Below, in pieces: positions 36,201-48,700 of a stretch of 64,000 nucleotides of DNA; positions within the stretch are counted from its first letter, which is position 1; each line of letters begins with the position of its first letter. The position numbers and the translations under genes were made by a program. A model generated the notes under the pieces. The model was not told the DNA's origin. It did no database searches and was given only the letters and a program-made list of their open reading frames with translations. This stretch comes from Lentinus brumalis (lineage: Eukaryota; Basidiomycota; Agaricomycetes; Polyporales; Polyporaceae): contig MARA01000001.1 in NCBI GenBank assembly GCA_001792895.1, positions 3,596,001-3,660,000 on the forward strand. The letters are read 5' to 3'.

Positions 36201-36430
36201 GACGCGGACGGGGAGCACGCCAGCGACCCCGATTCGCCCACATATACTTACAACGGCTCCTCGTCAACTCTCGGCTCCCGCGGCGGCGAGACGCCCCCGC
36301 CGCCCCGACGCCGCCAACCGGGGACGCGACCCCGGCACAGCTGAAGTCGCAGCCCGACGGCGACGCCCCGAGTGCAGCACTCAAGGCGGAGGGCTTCCTG
36401 GACTCGAGCGAGAGCCCGCTCAAGGTCTAG
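33273..36430 (+). CDS. PP2C-family protein phosphatase, Ptc2/Ptc3-like (one frame break)
   Basis: Ten exons (33273-33275, 33335-33356, 33414-33491, 34549-34638, 34700-34831, 34900-34976, 35034-35118, 35176-35232, 35282-35431, 35482-36430) plus one missing base give 548 codons (547 aa). Exon 1 is just the ATG. The product starts MGQTLSIP, suggesting N-myristoylation. PP2C motifs in order are [89 protein letters not shown] and [14 protein letters not shown]; the metal-binding Asp residues are present. The C-terminal tail has an Asp run. A base is missing in the C runs at 36291-36306, where the true tail shifts to a frame ending ESPLKV at 36430. Ptc2/3 enzymes dephosphorylate stress-MAPK, checkpoint and unfolded-protein-response kinases. 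Confidence 0.92.
33492..34548 (+). other. Unusually long (1,057-nt) intron of the PP2C gene
   Basis: The donor GTGAGT follows WRI and the acceptor TTTCCGCAG precedes TMEDAHT, a contiguous PP2C motif, so the whole 1,057 nt must be removed. Nearly all other introns in the window are under 120 nt. No transposase, terminal repeat or convincing nested gene was seen. An open frame at 33709-34038 has no family resemblance. Confidence 0.7.
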
Positions 36431-37238
36431 GCGGTGTGTTTGGGTTAGTCTATGTGCACTGTATTAATCCGCATCGGTGATCATGATGATTGTATTCTCT
36501 CGCGACATTCCTTCCATCCCATCCTGCTCGTGTCTCTTCTCCCCGTCGTCATCTCACGCCTCTCTCCTCCGCGTCGTCTTGTCAGTCGTTAGGGCCAGTG
36601 TACGCCGCACGTCTACGTCTTCACGCTCTATGTCTCACGCTCTCTGCTGTCCGTTCTCACTTCTCACTTCCCATTTCCCACTTATGGGATTCAGTGTGCG
36701 TTGCTGCTACGTGAATCCTGCAAAGTGTTCCCGGCATTCATTTCTGTGACATACCTGAGCCTGCATCCCCACACATATCGTTGCACTTCTGACCTTCCCG
36801 TGTAGTTTCTTGGTCCGGCTGAAAAGCACTGTATGTATCTGCAGAACGAAGTCGATAGATGTTGTAGCGTCTTTGCAAGCAGTTGTACTACCGCTCAACC
36901 ACCTATATATCTGTCACACTACAACCCGGATCAAGATGCCCTTCTTTTGCGAAGTACGATTCATAGTATCGTTGACGTGCTCAGACTCGTTCAGGAACGG
37001 AGAATAGCAACGTCGTTGTGAGGCCAATCTGGCCATGATGGGGGTAGCTAGTGGACAGCGATAAGACAGCACAGATTCGACAGCACCGAGACGAGTACGC
37101 TACGAATACAGCGAGGACCGCAACGGTGTAAGGACTCTCGTACACGGAAGCCGCAGCAAAGATAGGGAATAATATTACTGGACCATTAGGACATTCGATC
37201 GTACCCGCATATTCTATCGAGCAACCGCACACTATGAC
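36431..37238. other. Convergent intergenic region of 0.8 kb
   Basis: This lies between the 3' ends of the PP2C gene and the acidic/proline-rich gene. It is pyrimidine-rich, then AT-richer. No gene is seen. Confidence 0.45.
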
Positions 37239-40039
37239 TCAGTCCTTCCGCTTCGCAGACTTTGGCGTCTTGTTCGTCGTGCCTTTCGAACTCGCCGACG
37301 TCTTCGACGTCGACCCAGCAGGGACACTCTTCTCGCGCTGGGACGGCGGCCCAGGGGTGCTCGCTCGCCGCAGTGCCCGGCCCCGCGGGGGTCGCGGAGG
37401 CGGCTCGTCGTCGTCGTCTGCGCTCTCTTGCTCCTCTCTCCGCTCTGGTTCGGGTTCAGGCTCGGCACGAGCTTTGCCCTTCCCCTTCACTTTTGGCGTA
37501 CTCGAAGGGCCGGCTCGTTTGGGTGTGTTTCGGGGATGGGGAGTAGGCGGGAGCGGCCGATCGTGCTCGTCCAACTTGAACGAGACGCGTCTGCCCCGCG
37601 AGCGGCTCCGCTGTCCCGCAGGTACGGAGGCAGGTCGCAGCGTCGGCGACGAGGTCGCAGGGGAGGAGGGAATGGGCGAAGAGGGCGGGAGTGTGCTGTT
37701 TGAGAACGTGGGATCGTACGAGTAGGGGTACGGATGCGGGTGGTGCGTCGGAGTAGAATACGTGGATGAGCGGGACGGACCCGCTTCCGACGCGAACGAA
37801 GGCGTGTCGAACGGATGGGTGCGGTGTCGTTGATGGCTCGGTGTGTAGGGCGGCCAGGGCGCAGGCGGAAATGGTAGACCTGACGGGTAGCCGCCACCCG
37901 GGGCAGGAGGTGCTGAGATCGCCCCGGATGCCACGAGATAAGACAGGCTGTGCCATGCATGCGCGAACATGAGCTGCGCCTGCGGGTCCTGTAGCGACGC
38001 AGGCGCAGGGGTAGAGAAGGGAGTCGCGTGTCGTTCATCAGGCTGATAACGGTGGGCACTCGCTGACGAGTGATGATCATGTCGAGGGGTATAGTGAGCG
38101 AACATGGGAGGCGGGTATGGATAGGGTGGCATGTGGGGCGCAACGCTAGCCGGGCGTACATGGCTGCGACCGGTGCGCCTAGGACCTTCGTTGTCTGCAG
38201 AGATCTCTTGAGCATCGTGATAAAACTGAAGAATCGTTGCGACCCACCGTCCTCAGCGTCAGAAAGTACAGGGGAAGACGTGGGGGGAGGGATGTCCGAG
38301 GAGTACCCGGATCTCGAAGAACCGGAACGTGTCAGACGCTTGTTTCGGACTGCGCTCAAAGGCACGGAGACAGGATCGGGAGTGACAGGTCTCGCCGGGG
38401 AACTATCTGAGAGAGACGTGAGGGAGGACACTCTTCGACGCTTCGTGCCCCTTGAAGGCGGAGGCGGTTGAGGAGAATCGGACTCTCTTGTCGAGATTCG
38501 CGGTTGAGATTGGGACCGTCGACGCCTCGATGTTTGCGGCCCACTTGTGACCTTGAGCTGTGTCTCAGGGACCTCCTTTTCTTTGCCCTTGCTTTTCTTG
38601 TTCTTCGAGGCTTGCGGGGACGGGGAAGAAGGTGGCTCAGGCGAAGCCGGCCGGGCGGACCTGGTCTTGCTACGCAATTTCTTCGGAGGAAGTGTGATCA
38701 CAACCTCGGGTTTGAGACCTTTCGTCTTGGACGACGTCTGCTTCTTGACCCCTCTTGGTGGCCCAACTTTCAAGGGGAGATTCAATAACGGTGGTGGTAG
38801 AGGTATCTCCTCTTCTTCGTCGTCACTCGGGGTACGCGGTCGTGGAGTATACCGCGCGCGAGGCTTGGGGAATTTCGGGCTAGGCGTTTCTGCAGGAGGG
38901 GGCGGTGATAGTGCTGGTTCATGGTCGTGGAGGGTCGGTACCGGTATGCTCTCGGGTGCCGATGACGATCGAGGAGGAGTGAAGAGTTGCAGGACCGGCT
39001 CGTTAGCAGGGCATTGTTCGATCTCTGGAGTGTTTACACGCTTCTCCACATGTACGGGAGGTTTGGACTTCGAGCGAGCACGATTCTGAGACTGAGGGGG
39101 ACGTGACTTCGACCTACCGCGTCGTAGAGGTATGGATCTCTGGGGTGAAGGCGTGGGCGATTCAGTGAGGTCAATGATGTCGTCGTCCACTGGCGGCGGG
39201 ACAGGACGATGTGGAGGTACTGGCGTCTCGTCGAAGTCCCAAGTTGCGAATTCGTCTTCGGACAAGTCGTCACCGGGTGTCCTGAGAGGAGGTCTGGATG
39301 TGCGACGCTGTGATATGGGTTTTGGACTGGGGGGACTCGGGGCTTCCTCCTGATCCTCCTCTTTCTCATCCTCTTCCAGTGGCGGCTCGCTTTCCACGTC
39401 CGGCCCCGGGTCGAGTGCAGCCTCATCCTCGTCATCTCCTTCCACTCCGTAACGTTCCCTCATCTTCTTCTCCGCTTCCTCAAACTCTCTGAACATCTCC
39501 GCGTCATCCGGGTTTGCCTGATCTGCGGGCGGTACGAACCACGTCTTGTACTCTTCGGGTACAGGGGGTACTTGCGGGTCGGAGATGAGATCGAGTTCGT
39601 CCGCAGACTCATCTTCGTCCTCCTCCCCTGCGTTGTCATCGTCCCCAGCCTGACTGCTGGCCTCATCTGTCGGGACGATCATAGAGCCGATGGCATATGT
39701 GCGTGCGATCCCGCGCGTAACTCCACGATCCTTGAAAATGGACAGGTCGCGCAAGTCGACGATGTCGTCCTCGTCCAACGGCTTGTGATAGCGGTCCGCA
39801 AGCTGATCCCATGTCTTGAACAGCCGATCAAGAGACTCGAGCCTCAGTCGCTCAGCATCCGAGATAGTCGCGAGCGAGGACGAGCGCTGCACAGACGATG
39901 AAGTAGATGGAGTAGCCGAGAGTCGCGGTCGTTTCGCCGCTGGGGGCCTGTCCCGTATCCGCGAGACGGGCGGGGACGCAGAGGGCGTGATGAGGGGTGG
40001 CCGTGGCTTGTCTGCAGGGCGGACGAACTCTCCGTCCAT
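37239..40039 (-). CDS. Large acidic and proline-rich protein, possible Scm3/HJURP-like histone chaperone (one frame break)
   Basis: This is a single long exon from MDGEFVRP at 40039. An N-terminal helix and segment reads LDRLFKTWDQLADRYHKP, LDEDDIVDLRDLSIFKDRG. The pattern W-x-x-L-x-x-R-Y, acidic IVDL, then I-x-x-D-R-G resembles the CENP-A-binding Scm3/HJURP domain; this is inference from pattern only. The rest is low complexity: acidic blocks (about residues 140-180 and 220-260), Ser/Pro/Arg repeats, and a His/Pro/Tyr-rich tail with a basic C-terminus (KTPKSAKRKD). A frame change at about 38140-38157 (CCC run in GCCCGG on the coding strand) restores continuity if one C is added, giving 934 codons (933 aa). 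Otherwise it is a basidiomycete-specific unknown. Confidence 0.6.
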
Positions 40040-40329
40040 GGCGTCGATGGTGAGCAATTCACAGCAGCCACCGCACAAGTTGCGTTCCCTGACAGAAACC
40101 GCGCCTTTGTCGCATCCTCAACACGCACGTGACTAAACGCGTCCTTCAGCGCGTCGCGTCGCGTCGGTGGCGCGCGCTCGAGACAGTTGTCGCACAGAAC
40201 ACGGCGTGGATTACAAAAGACTTGAAGCTGCGCAGGTTGAAGATCCTCGCGGCACGCCTCAGCCAGCCCGCTCGGTTAGAGCATACGCACGGAACATCCT
40301 TCCACTCCGCTCGCGAAGAGGCGTAAATC
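40040..40329. other. Divergent promoter region (under 300 bp)
   Basis: This is the upstream region of the large acidic/proline-rich gene on minus and of a possible small gene on plus. Nothing else is seen. Confidence 0.35.
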
Positions 40330-40539
40330 ATGCCGTCAAGCACCCCGCCCGAGGGGCTGAGCAGCTCAGCGCACAATAGCGGTCGTGTGACACCCATATC
40401 CACGGGGTCCAGGGTTCTCCGTCCAATGAACAACCGTCGGACACGATCATACCGCAACAAGCGTGTCCTGCACGAGGCGCGCCACCGCAACCTGGCACAC
40501 GACCTCAACACTCCCGAATGGCACTCTTCCTCGTCGAAG
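40330..40539 (+). CDS. Possible first exon of an unrecognised small basic protein
   Basis: The ATG at 40330 opens a frame beginning MPSSTPPEGLSSSAHNS and containing RRTRSYRNKRVLHEARHRN. It runs to a good donor GTAAGC at 40540. The Ser/Pro then Arg-rich composition resembles a disordered nuclear protein N-terminus. Downstream exons could not be assigned with confidence, although sequence to about 40826 is open in one frame after a plausible acceptor. No family is recognised. Confidence 0.3.
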
Positions 40540-40826
40540 TAAGCAAGCACTCTCACCAAAACCACAACAGCCCGTCCATTCATCGGGAAATCAGTACGTG
40601 TTTCGCGGGGTCTTCAGGGTTCAATGAACGTCTCCATGCTTCGACCATCGATGAAGCTTGGAGCCGCAAGCGCGACTCCTGCTTGGTTTCCGACTATGGA
40701 TTGGCAAGGCAAGGTAGCGTCGCAATGGTGCGCTGCTACCTCCCACCCTCATGTTGTTCGGCCACTGGTCATCCTGAATGGATCTGGGCGCGATGCGCGC
40801 ACATGATTTACTGCCGGAGGTCCTGA

Positions 40827-43208
40827 GGGTCTTGGGCATATTTCCGCAGTGATTCTAGATCATGCCACTGAGACTAGATATTTCACAGTGTACGCAACAT
40901 ACTCCTCCGATGGGGTGGCATGCGGGCACATGGCCGTCGGTGTCCTGTAATGGTAGCGCCGTTGCACCACTATCCAGTCCTGGAGAATACGCACCTTAAG
41001 CACCCGACGGTATTCTGGAAGGGCCGCAACAGGCATGGACCACGAGCATCGCGCATGTCCGGCAACAAACAGTTTCCCTGACTTCGGAAATGAACGAGAA
41101 GGTAGTGACGTCTGCGCTACCCATGGATGCACGCACCTTCTCGGCCTGGCGCAGTCCGTCAAACACGGCATCCTCTTCGGGGTGTTTGTGGCCTGTGGCA
41201 GAAGCGGCGCGTCTACTACATTCCTTCCTGGAGGATCTAGAGCCTTGGGCTGTGACGAAGCCTGAGACAGTCATGAGACGAAGACTCATGACGAACGAAC
41301 ACACCCTGAGTACCTACAGCGGCGCTGCATGCCGCGAACCAAGACGCCGATCGCAACATTCTCTCTCCCCTTCACGATGGCCTTATTCACTAACGTGAAT
41401 CATGACTCACGGCTCGTCGGTGGTGGCTAGAGCTGAGACGGAATAATCGCACGTTCGTGAGGATCCGAGTACTTGCCTCCTGAAGACGAACGGTACGTGT
41501 AGCTCGTGGTGGTGTCGTCGGAATCGCGATGGGAGAGGACGGTCAGCGAGCTGTGTCCTGTTGTGATGGACTGGTATGCGACGGGGAGTCCTCCACCTCC
41601 ATGAGCTGGAACGCTGACGACGTGTATGACGAAGGCTTGCCCGAATACCAGGTTGCCCGAACTCGGCCGGTGTGGTACGCTAGAAAAAATTGAGATCCTG
41701 ATATCCCGAAGATGTGAGCGGAACATCCTCGCACGCAAGAGCTCCCATCTCATCTAATCGGACGGCACCTGCGACAGATAACGGGAGCTGAACCGGATAG
41801 TCCGTAAACACTACCGGGTCCACGGACGATCCTAGGCACCATGCCGCCTCCGACAAACGAAGACTGCGCTCCTACACCCGGCGGGCCGCATCTGTGCCGC
41901 GACGATCCCAAGAACGTTCGAACGTTCGCAGACTGGGTAATGCCACCCCCTCCCGAGACGCGCGATGCTGGTGGCGGCCGCGGAGCTTCGTCGTTCCCAT
42001 CGACTCCTCCCCGGGCATGCGCGCATCACCAGGTCAGAACAGTGATCGCACTGCGCCGCGGTGCGCATAAGCGGAGCGACAGTAACTGACGCGTTTTGTA
42101 GAGTCCCCAGCCAACTTGGATGTGATGATCTGTGGCTGAGCGGGGCGATGCCTCATGATTTGCGCTGCAATCGAGATCACGGCTCTTCCATGGTCTATTT
42201 GACAACGGTGGTGGATTTCCGTATGACGAGGCGGTCGAGAGCTGCCATAGAGTAGTCCCTGGCGGCCTGGGAGGTACGGGAAATTGTCTGCACCACAGCG
42301 CCATAGCTTCCAGGAGTGTTTCATGTTTTGCCGACGGGTTTGTGGGCTTCTGTGAATGTAGGTACTCATGTCAGGTGCGACCAGTCACACGAGTAACAAC
42401 GGTCAGAAATGTGGCCCGTACGTAAGATACTCGTGGTCCGTAGTTCGATAGGCGGAACCTGAAGAAGCCTGAGCGGTGTTGTTATGCCATAAGTTCTGGA
42501 CTGGCGAAGACGGACCTGGAAATTTTTCTACAGAGTCCATGGTCGTTCTGAATCATAAGAGTCGGACGAGGGATCCGTACGAACCGAAGAAGTATCGACG
42601 AGAGAAAGCTTAAGGCTTATTGGAGGCGCGGGCGTGAACTTGAACGTCCAAAAGAAGCAGGAGCGGCGGCGTGACAGACGTGGCTAATCGCAGAGCGCGT
42701 CACACTTTAGGGAACCACGCCACCGCTTGCAGGCGCGTGGTTCACAACCGCCACCACGCTGTTGAGTCTCGGTCTACCATGGATAACTTTAACCTCCCGA
42801 AGCGGTTCCACCCGAGTGGCGACTCTTCTCGAATGCTCTGCATGCTCAGCTGAGGCTTGGGTGCTCGTCAACGAGGCGGATTTGGATGCGCAAGACCCTG
42901 GTATCTGGCGAAGTCGAAGTTGGCGCTCCCACAATGCCAGGACGCCGCCTCATTTCGCGGAGTAGCAGCGATCGCGGCTACTGGGACACGCCGCAGAAGC
43001 GTTCTCCAGTGCGGCCAGTCCAGCTCTCATTTTGTCTCAGATCTAGCTTATCGTCGTCCTCGTTTGGACGATGCGGACGCCCCGCAGTTCTGCCGAAAGG
43101 CACCGCCTAGAGCGAACTGCTTCCTTTGGGAGAAGGGGCGTTAGCTCGGCCAGCTCGTGTGATCATAGCTTGTGCACATCCCCGGATTCGCGATACTGCT
43201 TGCGGTTG
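40827..43208. other. Gene-poor stretch of about 2.4 kb
   Basis: I found no gene with recognisable motifs. Weak candidates are a minus-strand open frame at 41427-41753 (contains SGNLVFGQAFVIHVVSVPAH) and a plus-strand one at 41841-42089 (MPPPTNEDCAPTPGG). Either might be an exon of a fast-evolving gene or decayed sequence. Confidence 0.3.
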
Positions 43209-43216
43209 TATATAAG
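43209..43216 (+). promoter_or_regulatory. TATA box of the MYND-like zinc-finger gene
   Basis: TATATAAG lies about 95-100 bp upstream of the ATG at 43311, with a pyrimidine-rich stretch in between, matching a TATA-type fungal promoter. Confidence 0.55.
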
Positions 43217-43310
43217 CTGCATCGTCTTCCTCACCAACTACCTCACCACCTACTTTCAGCTCTAGCATCGCATCGGTATATTCTACACCCTCAACTCGAC
43301 CACCGTCGCC

Positions 43311-44454
43311 ATGGCTTCCACTTCTACTCGCACTACGAGCCTCCCTCGCCCAATCGTTAAGGTGAGGCGCTATGACATCATCAGTCGTGCACACGGTCTA
43401 ATCCTTTTCGCACACACCAGCGGGCAAACCAAACATGGCCAGGCCACTCGTCGTCGCGAAACCATTTTGAGGACTTCCTCAAGGAGCTTGGGTCAACGAC
43501 CGAGATCGCACACTTGTGCTGCATCCCTCGTCCGAGTGAGCCTCGTTGTGATTGTCGCTCCCAGAGCCACGACTCATCGGATCACAACGCAACAGATGGC
43601 CCGCCGTGCGCACACGCTCAGATGCGCAAGAGATCGACGTCTAACGTGCGATCTAAAGCAAGATCATCTTCGAGAGCGGTCAGTACAGTTCGGAGTGCAT
43701 TTGGATCTTATCGCTCATGCCACCGGCAGGCCGACAAAGTTCGCGCGTCTGGCATCGAAGAGGAGGCCAGCCCCGTGGCGCTGACTGGGTCTTCGCGGCC
43801 AGAGATCAGGGGACGAACCATGTCCTCGCCGAAGGTCTCTGGACAGCTCACAACTGGCATGCCGGTGTCCCTGAAAAGCCCGGCGCTCTCCTCCATCGAC
43901 ATCGAGAGCCACGATGCCTCGGCGACTTACCACTACCTCGCCTCCGCCCGCGACTCCCTCCTATCCTTCATCAGCGGTGTACCCATCGAGGAACGCCCGT
44001 CCCGTGCCCCTACTCGCACCTTCCGTGACCACTCTGTCAGCATCAGCGCCGGTGCCTCGTCCAACTCGCGTGCCCGCTCGATGGCCTCCTCTGAGAGCCG
44101 CCCACGGGCTATCTCCAGGGTCTCCGCGCAGCTCTCGCCCACGCGCTTCTCTACTCGCGGCCGCTCTCCCAGCCCAACACCGTCCATCGACTCGGTCGAC
44201 ACTGCGTCCTCTTCCGAGGCGCCTGCCACCCGCGGACCAACTCCATCCTCGCCCACGAGCTACCGGCATCGAGCTCACTTGAGGAGCTCGAGCGGACCTC
44301 GCGCTTCCGCGTCCCGTGCGTGTGCACATCGTGCAAGCGCGCTGGGTCGAACTTCCCCAGCTGTGCGAAGTGTGGCGACGTGTGGTGCTCGCGTGACTGC
44401 CGGGTCGGGAATGCGGGCACTCACGCCTGCCACGGACGGATGGTCAGCGCGTGA
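43311..44454 (+). CDS. MYND-like zinc-finger protein with long disordered region (one frame break)
   Basis: Exon 1 (43311-43361) encodes MASTSTRTTSLPRPIVK. Exon 2 runs 43421-44454. After an N-terminal segment FEDFLKELGSTTEIAHLCC and a Ser/Arg-rich middle (about residues 60-300), the C-terminus carries a zinc finger: CTSCKRAGSNFPSCAKC, then GDVWCSRDCRV, then THACHG. The spacing C-x2-C-x9-C-x2-C-x4-C-x3-C-x7-H-x-C is like MYND, with a shortened final H-x-C instead of H-x3-C. The finger is in a different frame from the middle region. One base missing at 44237-44238 (after CGCGGACC) joins them and gives 362 codons (361 aa). The function is unknown; MYND fingers bind proline-rich partners. Confidence 0.65.
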
Positions 44455-45777
44455 GCGGTCGGACTCGCGAGGCAGGCGGCGGTCCGGGCATCGTTGCGTT
44501 GAGTGTTTGACAGTGAAGGGCGGACGCTCAATACCACGATCTAGACAGACTGGTGATGTGCCCCGGTGACGGGCTCTCTGGGGCGAATGACAGTCCACTA
44601 GATGACTCTATGGCCATGATGTATCGATAGTCACTATTACCATGCAATTTACGCACATGTACGTCTTCCTTATCATCGTCGGGGAGTTCGTAAGGCGGCG
44701 GTGTTGCGATGCTGCGTGGAGGTATCGTTACTAAGTAGCACCTCCGCTCAGAAGTCGGCAATATGACTTGCACCTGCCTGCATCAAGACGTATCTAAAAC
44801 TCCCGGCTGAGGGGCTCACTACTGGCTTTCCTGGCTGATAACGTCACAATGAATGGGTCGTCCTGCGCAACGTCAATCATACCAAAGAACCAAATCACTG
44901 TCGGTTGCGGTGGTGTGCGGCTTACAACCGACCGTCTGGGTACGAGACCACCCGTGAAACGAAGTTGACTGTCGTGGCCACTTACCACACCTCGGAGAGT
45001 CGGGCCGTTCTCGCCTTATTACCATACATGGTAACCCTACTGAACGCTCGCCTAACACGTGGCTATCTCGACCAGCACAATCAGACCATGCCCTGCGAAT
45101 AGGATGGTCGCCGAGCACCAGTGTAGATGCTAGCACAGCTCAATCCCAACGCCATTAGCGTGTACAAGTTACCCCGGGTCAGATCGCTCTGGCCAGCCAG
45201 AGAGAGCTGCACAACCCCGGATCTCTAACGGCGTCCCGAGGCGAAGGTCCGGTTCTGACAGTGTTCACCGGTCAAGATTAATCCCCTGATGTTCACGTCG
45301 TATGTGCTTTGCGGAAGTTATCAAAGACCAAGCCCACTGGTTCCGTAAGTCTCTTCCATCAGCTGGACAGCTCTCCTGGGTCATAGGTGCGGTCTTCCAA
45401 TGATCTTGCCTCGGCCATGTCCCACATTTCCAAAAGCCTCCTGATGTAATCTTATCTAGAAGCAGCGTCTATCTAATCTGGAACTGATCCAGATCGATTC
45501 TTGTCATCTGGACCATGCAGTGACATCGAGATGCTCCGGCCCGGACATCCCGAAGGCCAGGGGTGAGGTTTAAGCGCCGACACATTTGAACCATGTTCGA
45601 GTCGACCTGCGTCTTATAAGCCTCTCGCGAGATTCTCCTTCCCGCTTTCCTCATTCTTGCCTCCTCCGTCCCTCACGCATACTTTCCTGTGTATACTGTC
45701 TTCCTCCTCTTGGTGCGTCCCACTCATTCATCATCATCCTTCCGATGCTCATCGACATTGCCACAGCCCCGTAAACG
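44455..45777. other. Gene-free stretch of 1.3 kb upstream of the transposase
   Basis: No gene is seen. If the transposase belongs to a complete element, its left end should lie here. I could not identify a terminal inverted repeat or target-site duplication by eye. A TATA-like CTTATAAG occurs at about 45612-45619, some 160 bp before the transposase start. Confidence 0.35.
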
Positions 45778-48700
45778 ATGTCCTCCAAGCAATCACCATG
45801 CGCTCACTGTGGCCAACCTGTTCATATCGACATGAAGGTTGCGCACGAACGTGCATGCCGCCAGGAGAGGACTCGGGCTCCGCCCACTGCAGCAGGTAAG
45901 CTCATCCTGGCAACACTCTCACATCACTTGAACCTCATCACCGCTGGTAACAAGCGCAACGTCGCCCAGTGCCAGCATCACGACAGGCTCCCAACCGGCT
46001 GGGAGCACCTCCCACGTTCCAGATTCCCGGTGAGTACTATCTGCATACGCACTCCATACTGCCGCTCATTGAGGTCAGACCCCCCTGCAGATGACCGTTC
46101 GAAGAGTTCTAAAAGTGTCCCAGCAAATAGACGTGCAGGTGAGGCGCCTTACACGGGTCTCGTAGTCGCACACCCCTCTCACATGAACAATTCATCAGCA
46201 CCTGTGGCTCCTCCCATACACGGCACCACTTCCCAGCCCACGACTTCTACTCCCCCTGCCATGGTTCAGATCAACATCCCTGTCCCGCAACCCGTGCCGC
46301 AGGCAGTGGGGCATGGCGGCACCGCGCCCATGCAGCCCGTGGGCGCTGGCCACTCTCAGCCGTCCGTCCGGCCCGCACAGTACCCCGAGGGCTCCTACAA
46401 GATTGAATTCCATCCGCATGCCAACCGCGCCCCGTCTTCGAGCGCGCACAGGACTTCCAGCATGCCCCCATCGTCGATGTCCGCGACCTCAACCAAGAGC
46501 CTTGGGCTCCTGCTTTCAACAGTCGCATCGACTTCGAACTCGCGGAGTTCTCGCTGAAAGCAGGCTTGAACGAACCGCAGGTCATCACGTTGTTGGAGCT
46601 CATTCGCCGCATTCTCGACGAGCCGGCTGAGTTCACTCTGGAGAAGGCCAGCGACGTTCTGCATGCATGGGAAGGGGCGAAGTTCAAGCAGCCTGCTGTC
46701 TGTACAATTTCTTTCTACGTGTTGTAAGTTACTCATGTTGTATACTGGTAGTTCGAATGTAGTTTGTTGGAGGTCGACATATCTGAGGGGGATCGGAGAA
46801 CATACGAATTTCATCACCGCGACATATGGGATGTCGGAGTCAGTCTGGTCCAGGACCCACTCCTCTCTAAGCACATGGTATGGCATGCCGTGAAGCAATT
46901 CAGACGGGAGAACAAGGAGTGGGTTCGATTCGTCGATGAACCGTATACCGCGGACCTTCTCTACGAGTACCAGGTGGGTTGTGTTCAGCATAGGTCGTGT
47001 TCATCGCTGAAGAGTTGGGCCCAATCCCGTTCAGAGCAAGTTGCCCACAGGTGCCGTTCCCTTGCCGTTTGTCTTGTATGCCGACAAGACACGTCTGTCA
47101 ACATTTGGCACGCAGGAGGGATATCCTATCGTTGTCCGTCTGGCCAACCTTCCCGCGGCAATTCGGAACAGTTCTGGGCATGGCTCCGGCCAGGTCGTGG
47201 GAATGCTGCCGGCGGTAAGGCCGAGCCACTTACGCCGTACGCCGAGGCGTTGATCAACGTTAACACATCTCTTGCTAGATCAAGGATCCCAACGCCAAGA
47301 AGGGTGAGACAAAGTTAATCAGGCACAAGCGTGTCGTATGGCATGCGGGTTTCTCCAAAGTCATGAAGAAGGCCATCGAACATGCGCGACAAGGCAAAAG
47401 GGTGCGCTGTGGTGACGGAACTGGCGACTACTCATTCCCCTCATCCTCATACTGGTTGCCGACTATGAGGAGCAGTGAGTACGATATGGGCGGATTGTGT
47501 TCCTCAGAGCATTGACATCAGATCCTACAGGTGCACGATGACGCTTATCAGAGGGCTGAAGGGGTTGTTCCCTTGTCCTGTCTGCCTCGTCCCCCATGAT
47601 AAGCTGAGCGAATTGGGTTTGAAACATGAGCTGCGAACATCTAGCCAGGCCATCGCAATCCTTAACGACAAAACCCTCAACAAGGGCCAGCTGGAGGAGG
47701 CTCTCAAGGAGAAATCACTTCGTCCCATCCCGGTTCGTCTGGTCTTCCGTTGTCTGTTGACTCTCATTTGTTGTATTGACTCTTGGCCTGACTAGAATTC
47801 TCTCTGGCCTCTCTGCGACCCTCATCGTTCAACTTCGTTTGACAAGTTGCACGCTTACGAGACAGGCCTGTTCGGCACCCATCTCTTCGGAGAATTCCTG
47901 AAAATTGTCAAGGCAGTGCGAGGAAATCAAGCGATCAAAGCGGTCAATACGCAGTGAGTGGCACATGCAGGCCTGTTTGACTCTTGCTGAAAATCAAGGT
48001 ATCGAACATCAGATATAATGCTATCCCGCGCTGGTCTGGGCTATACCATACCGATAACATCATATCCCGCGATTTCAGCGACGGTTCAAAGTACGACGAC
48101 ATCTCGCGAGTAAGTTACTTATATCCAAGCTCCGCGCAATCACTGACACAATTGAAACTAGGTCATCGTTCCAGCGACATACAACGTCGTGGTGGCAGCG
48201 GCAACTTCTGGTCTTGCCCTCATGAGGGCCATCAGGATCTTCGGAATGATGAATGTAGTCGTGTCTTTCGAGGTTCAGACCAAGGAGCGCCTGGAGCTTT
48301 TTGATTCCCTACTAATCCTCTTTGCCAAGGCGATTGAGGTATGTTCGTGTGTTCTTTTTTGACCAGCGTTCTGACCACTGCCCCCTTGGCAATCCCAGGA
48401 CTACATGGACGTAGAATCTGACAAGAACTGGGAGTTTCCTAAGAATCACAGCCACGCACATGTGGTCATGGACATCTGGCTGAAGGGCGTCATCAAGAAC
48501 TTCACCAGCAAACCCAGCGAGAAGATGCACCGTCTGTTGAAAGAGATATACCGAGACCGCACCAACTTCAAGAAGGTTGAGGGCCAGGTAAGCATTCTCA
48601 TTCCACTACATATTGCTGCTTTCCCGTTGTCTGAGCTGTTGTGTATGCACAGATCACCGCAATCGCGCATCAATTCGTCGTCGCGCTCTATATCCGGTTT

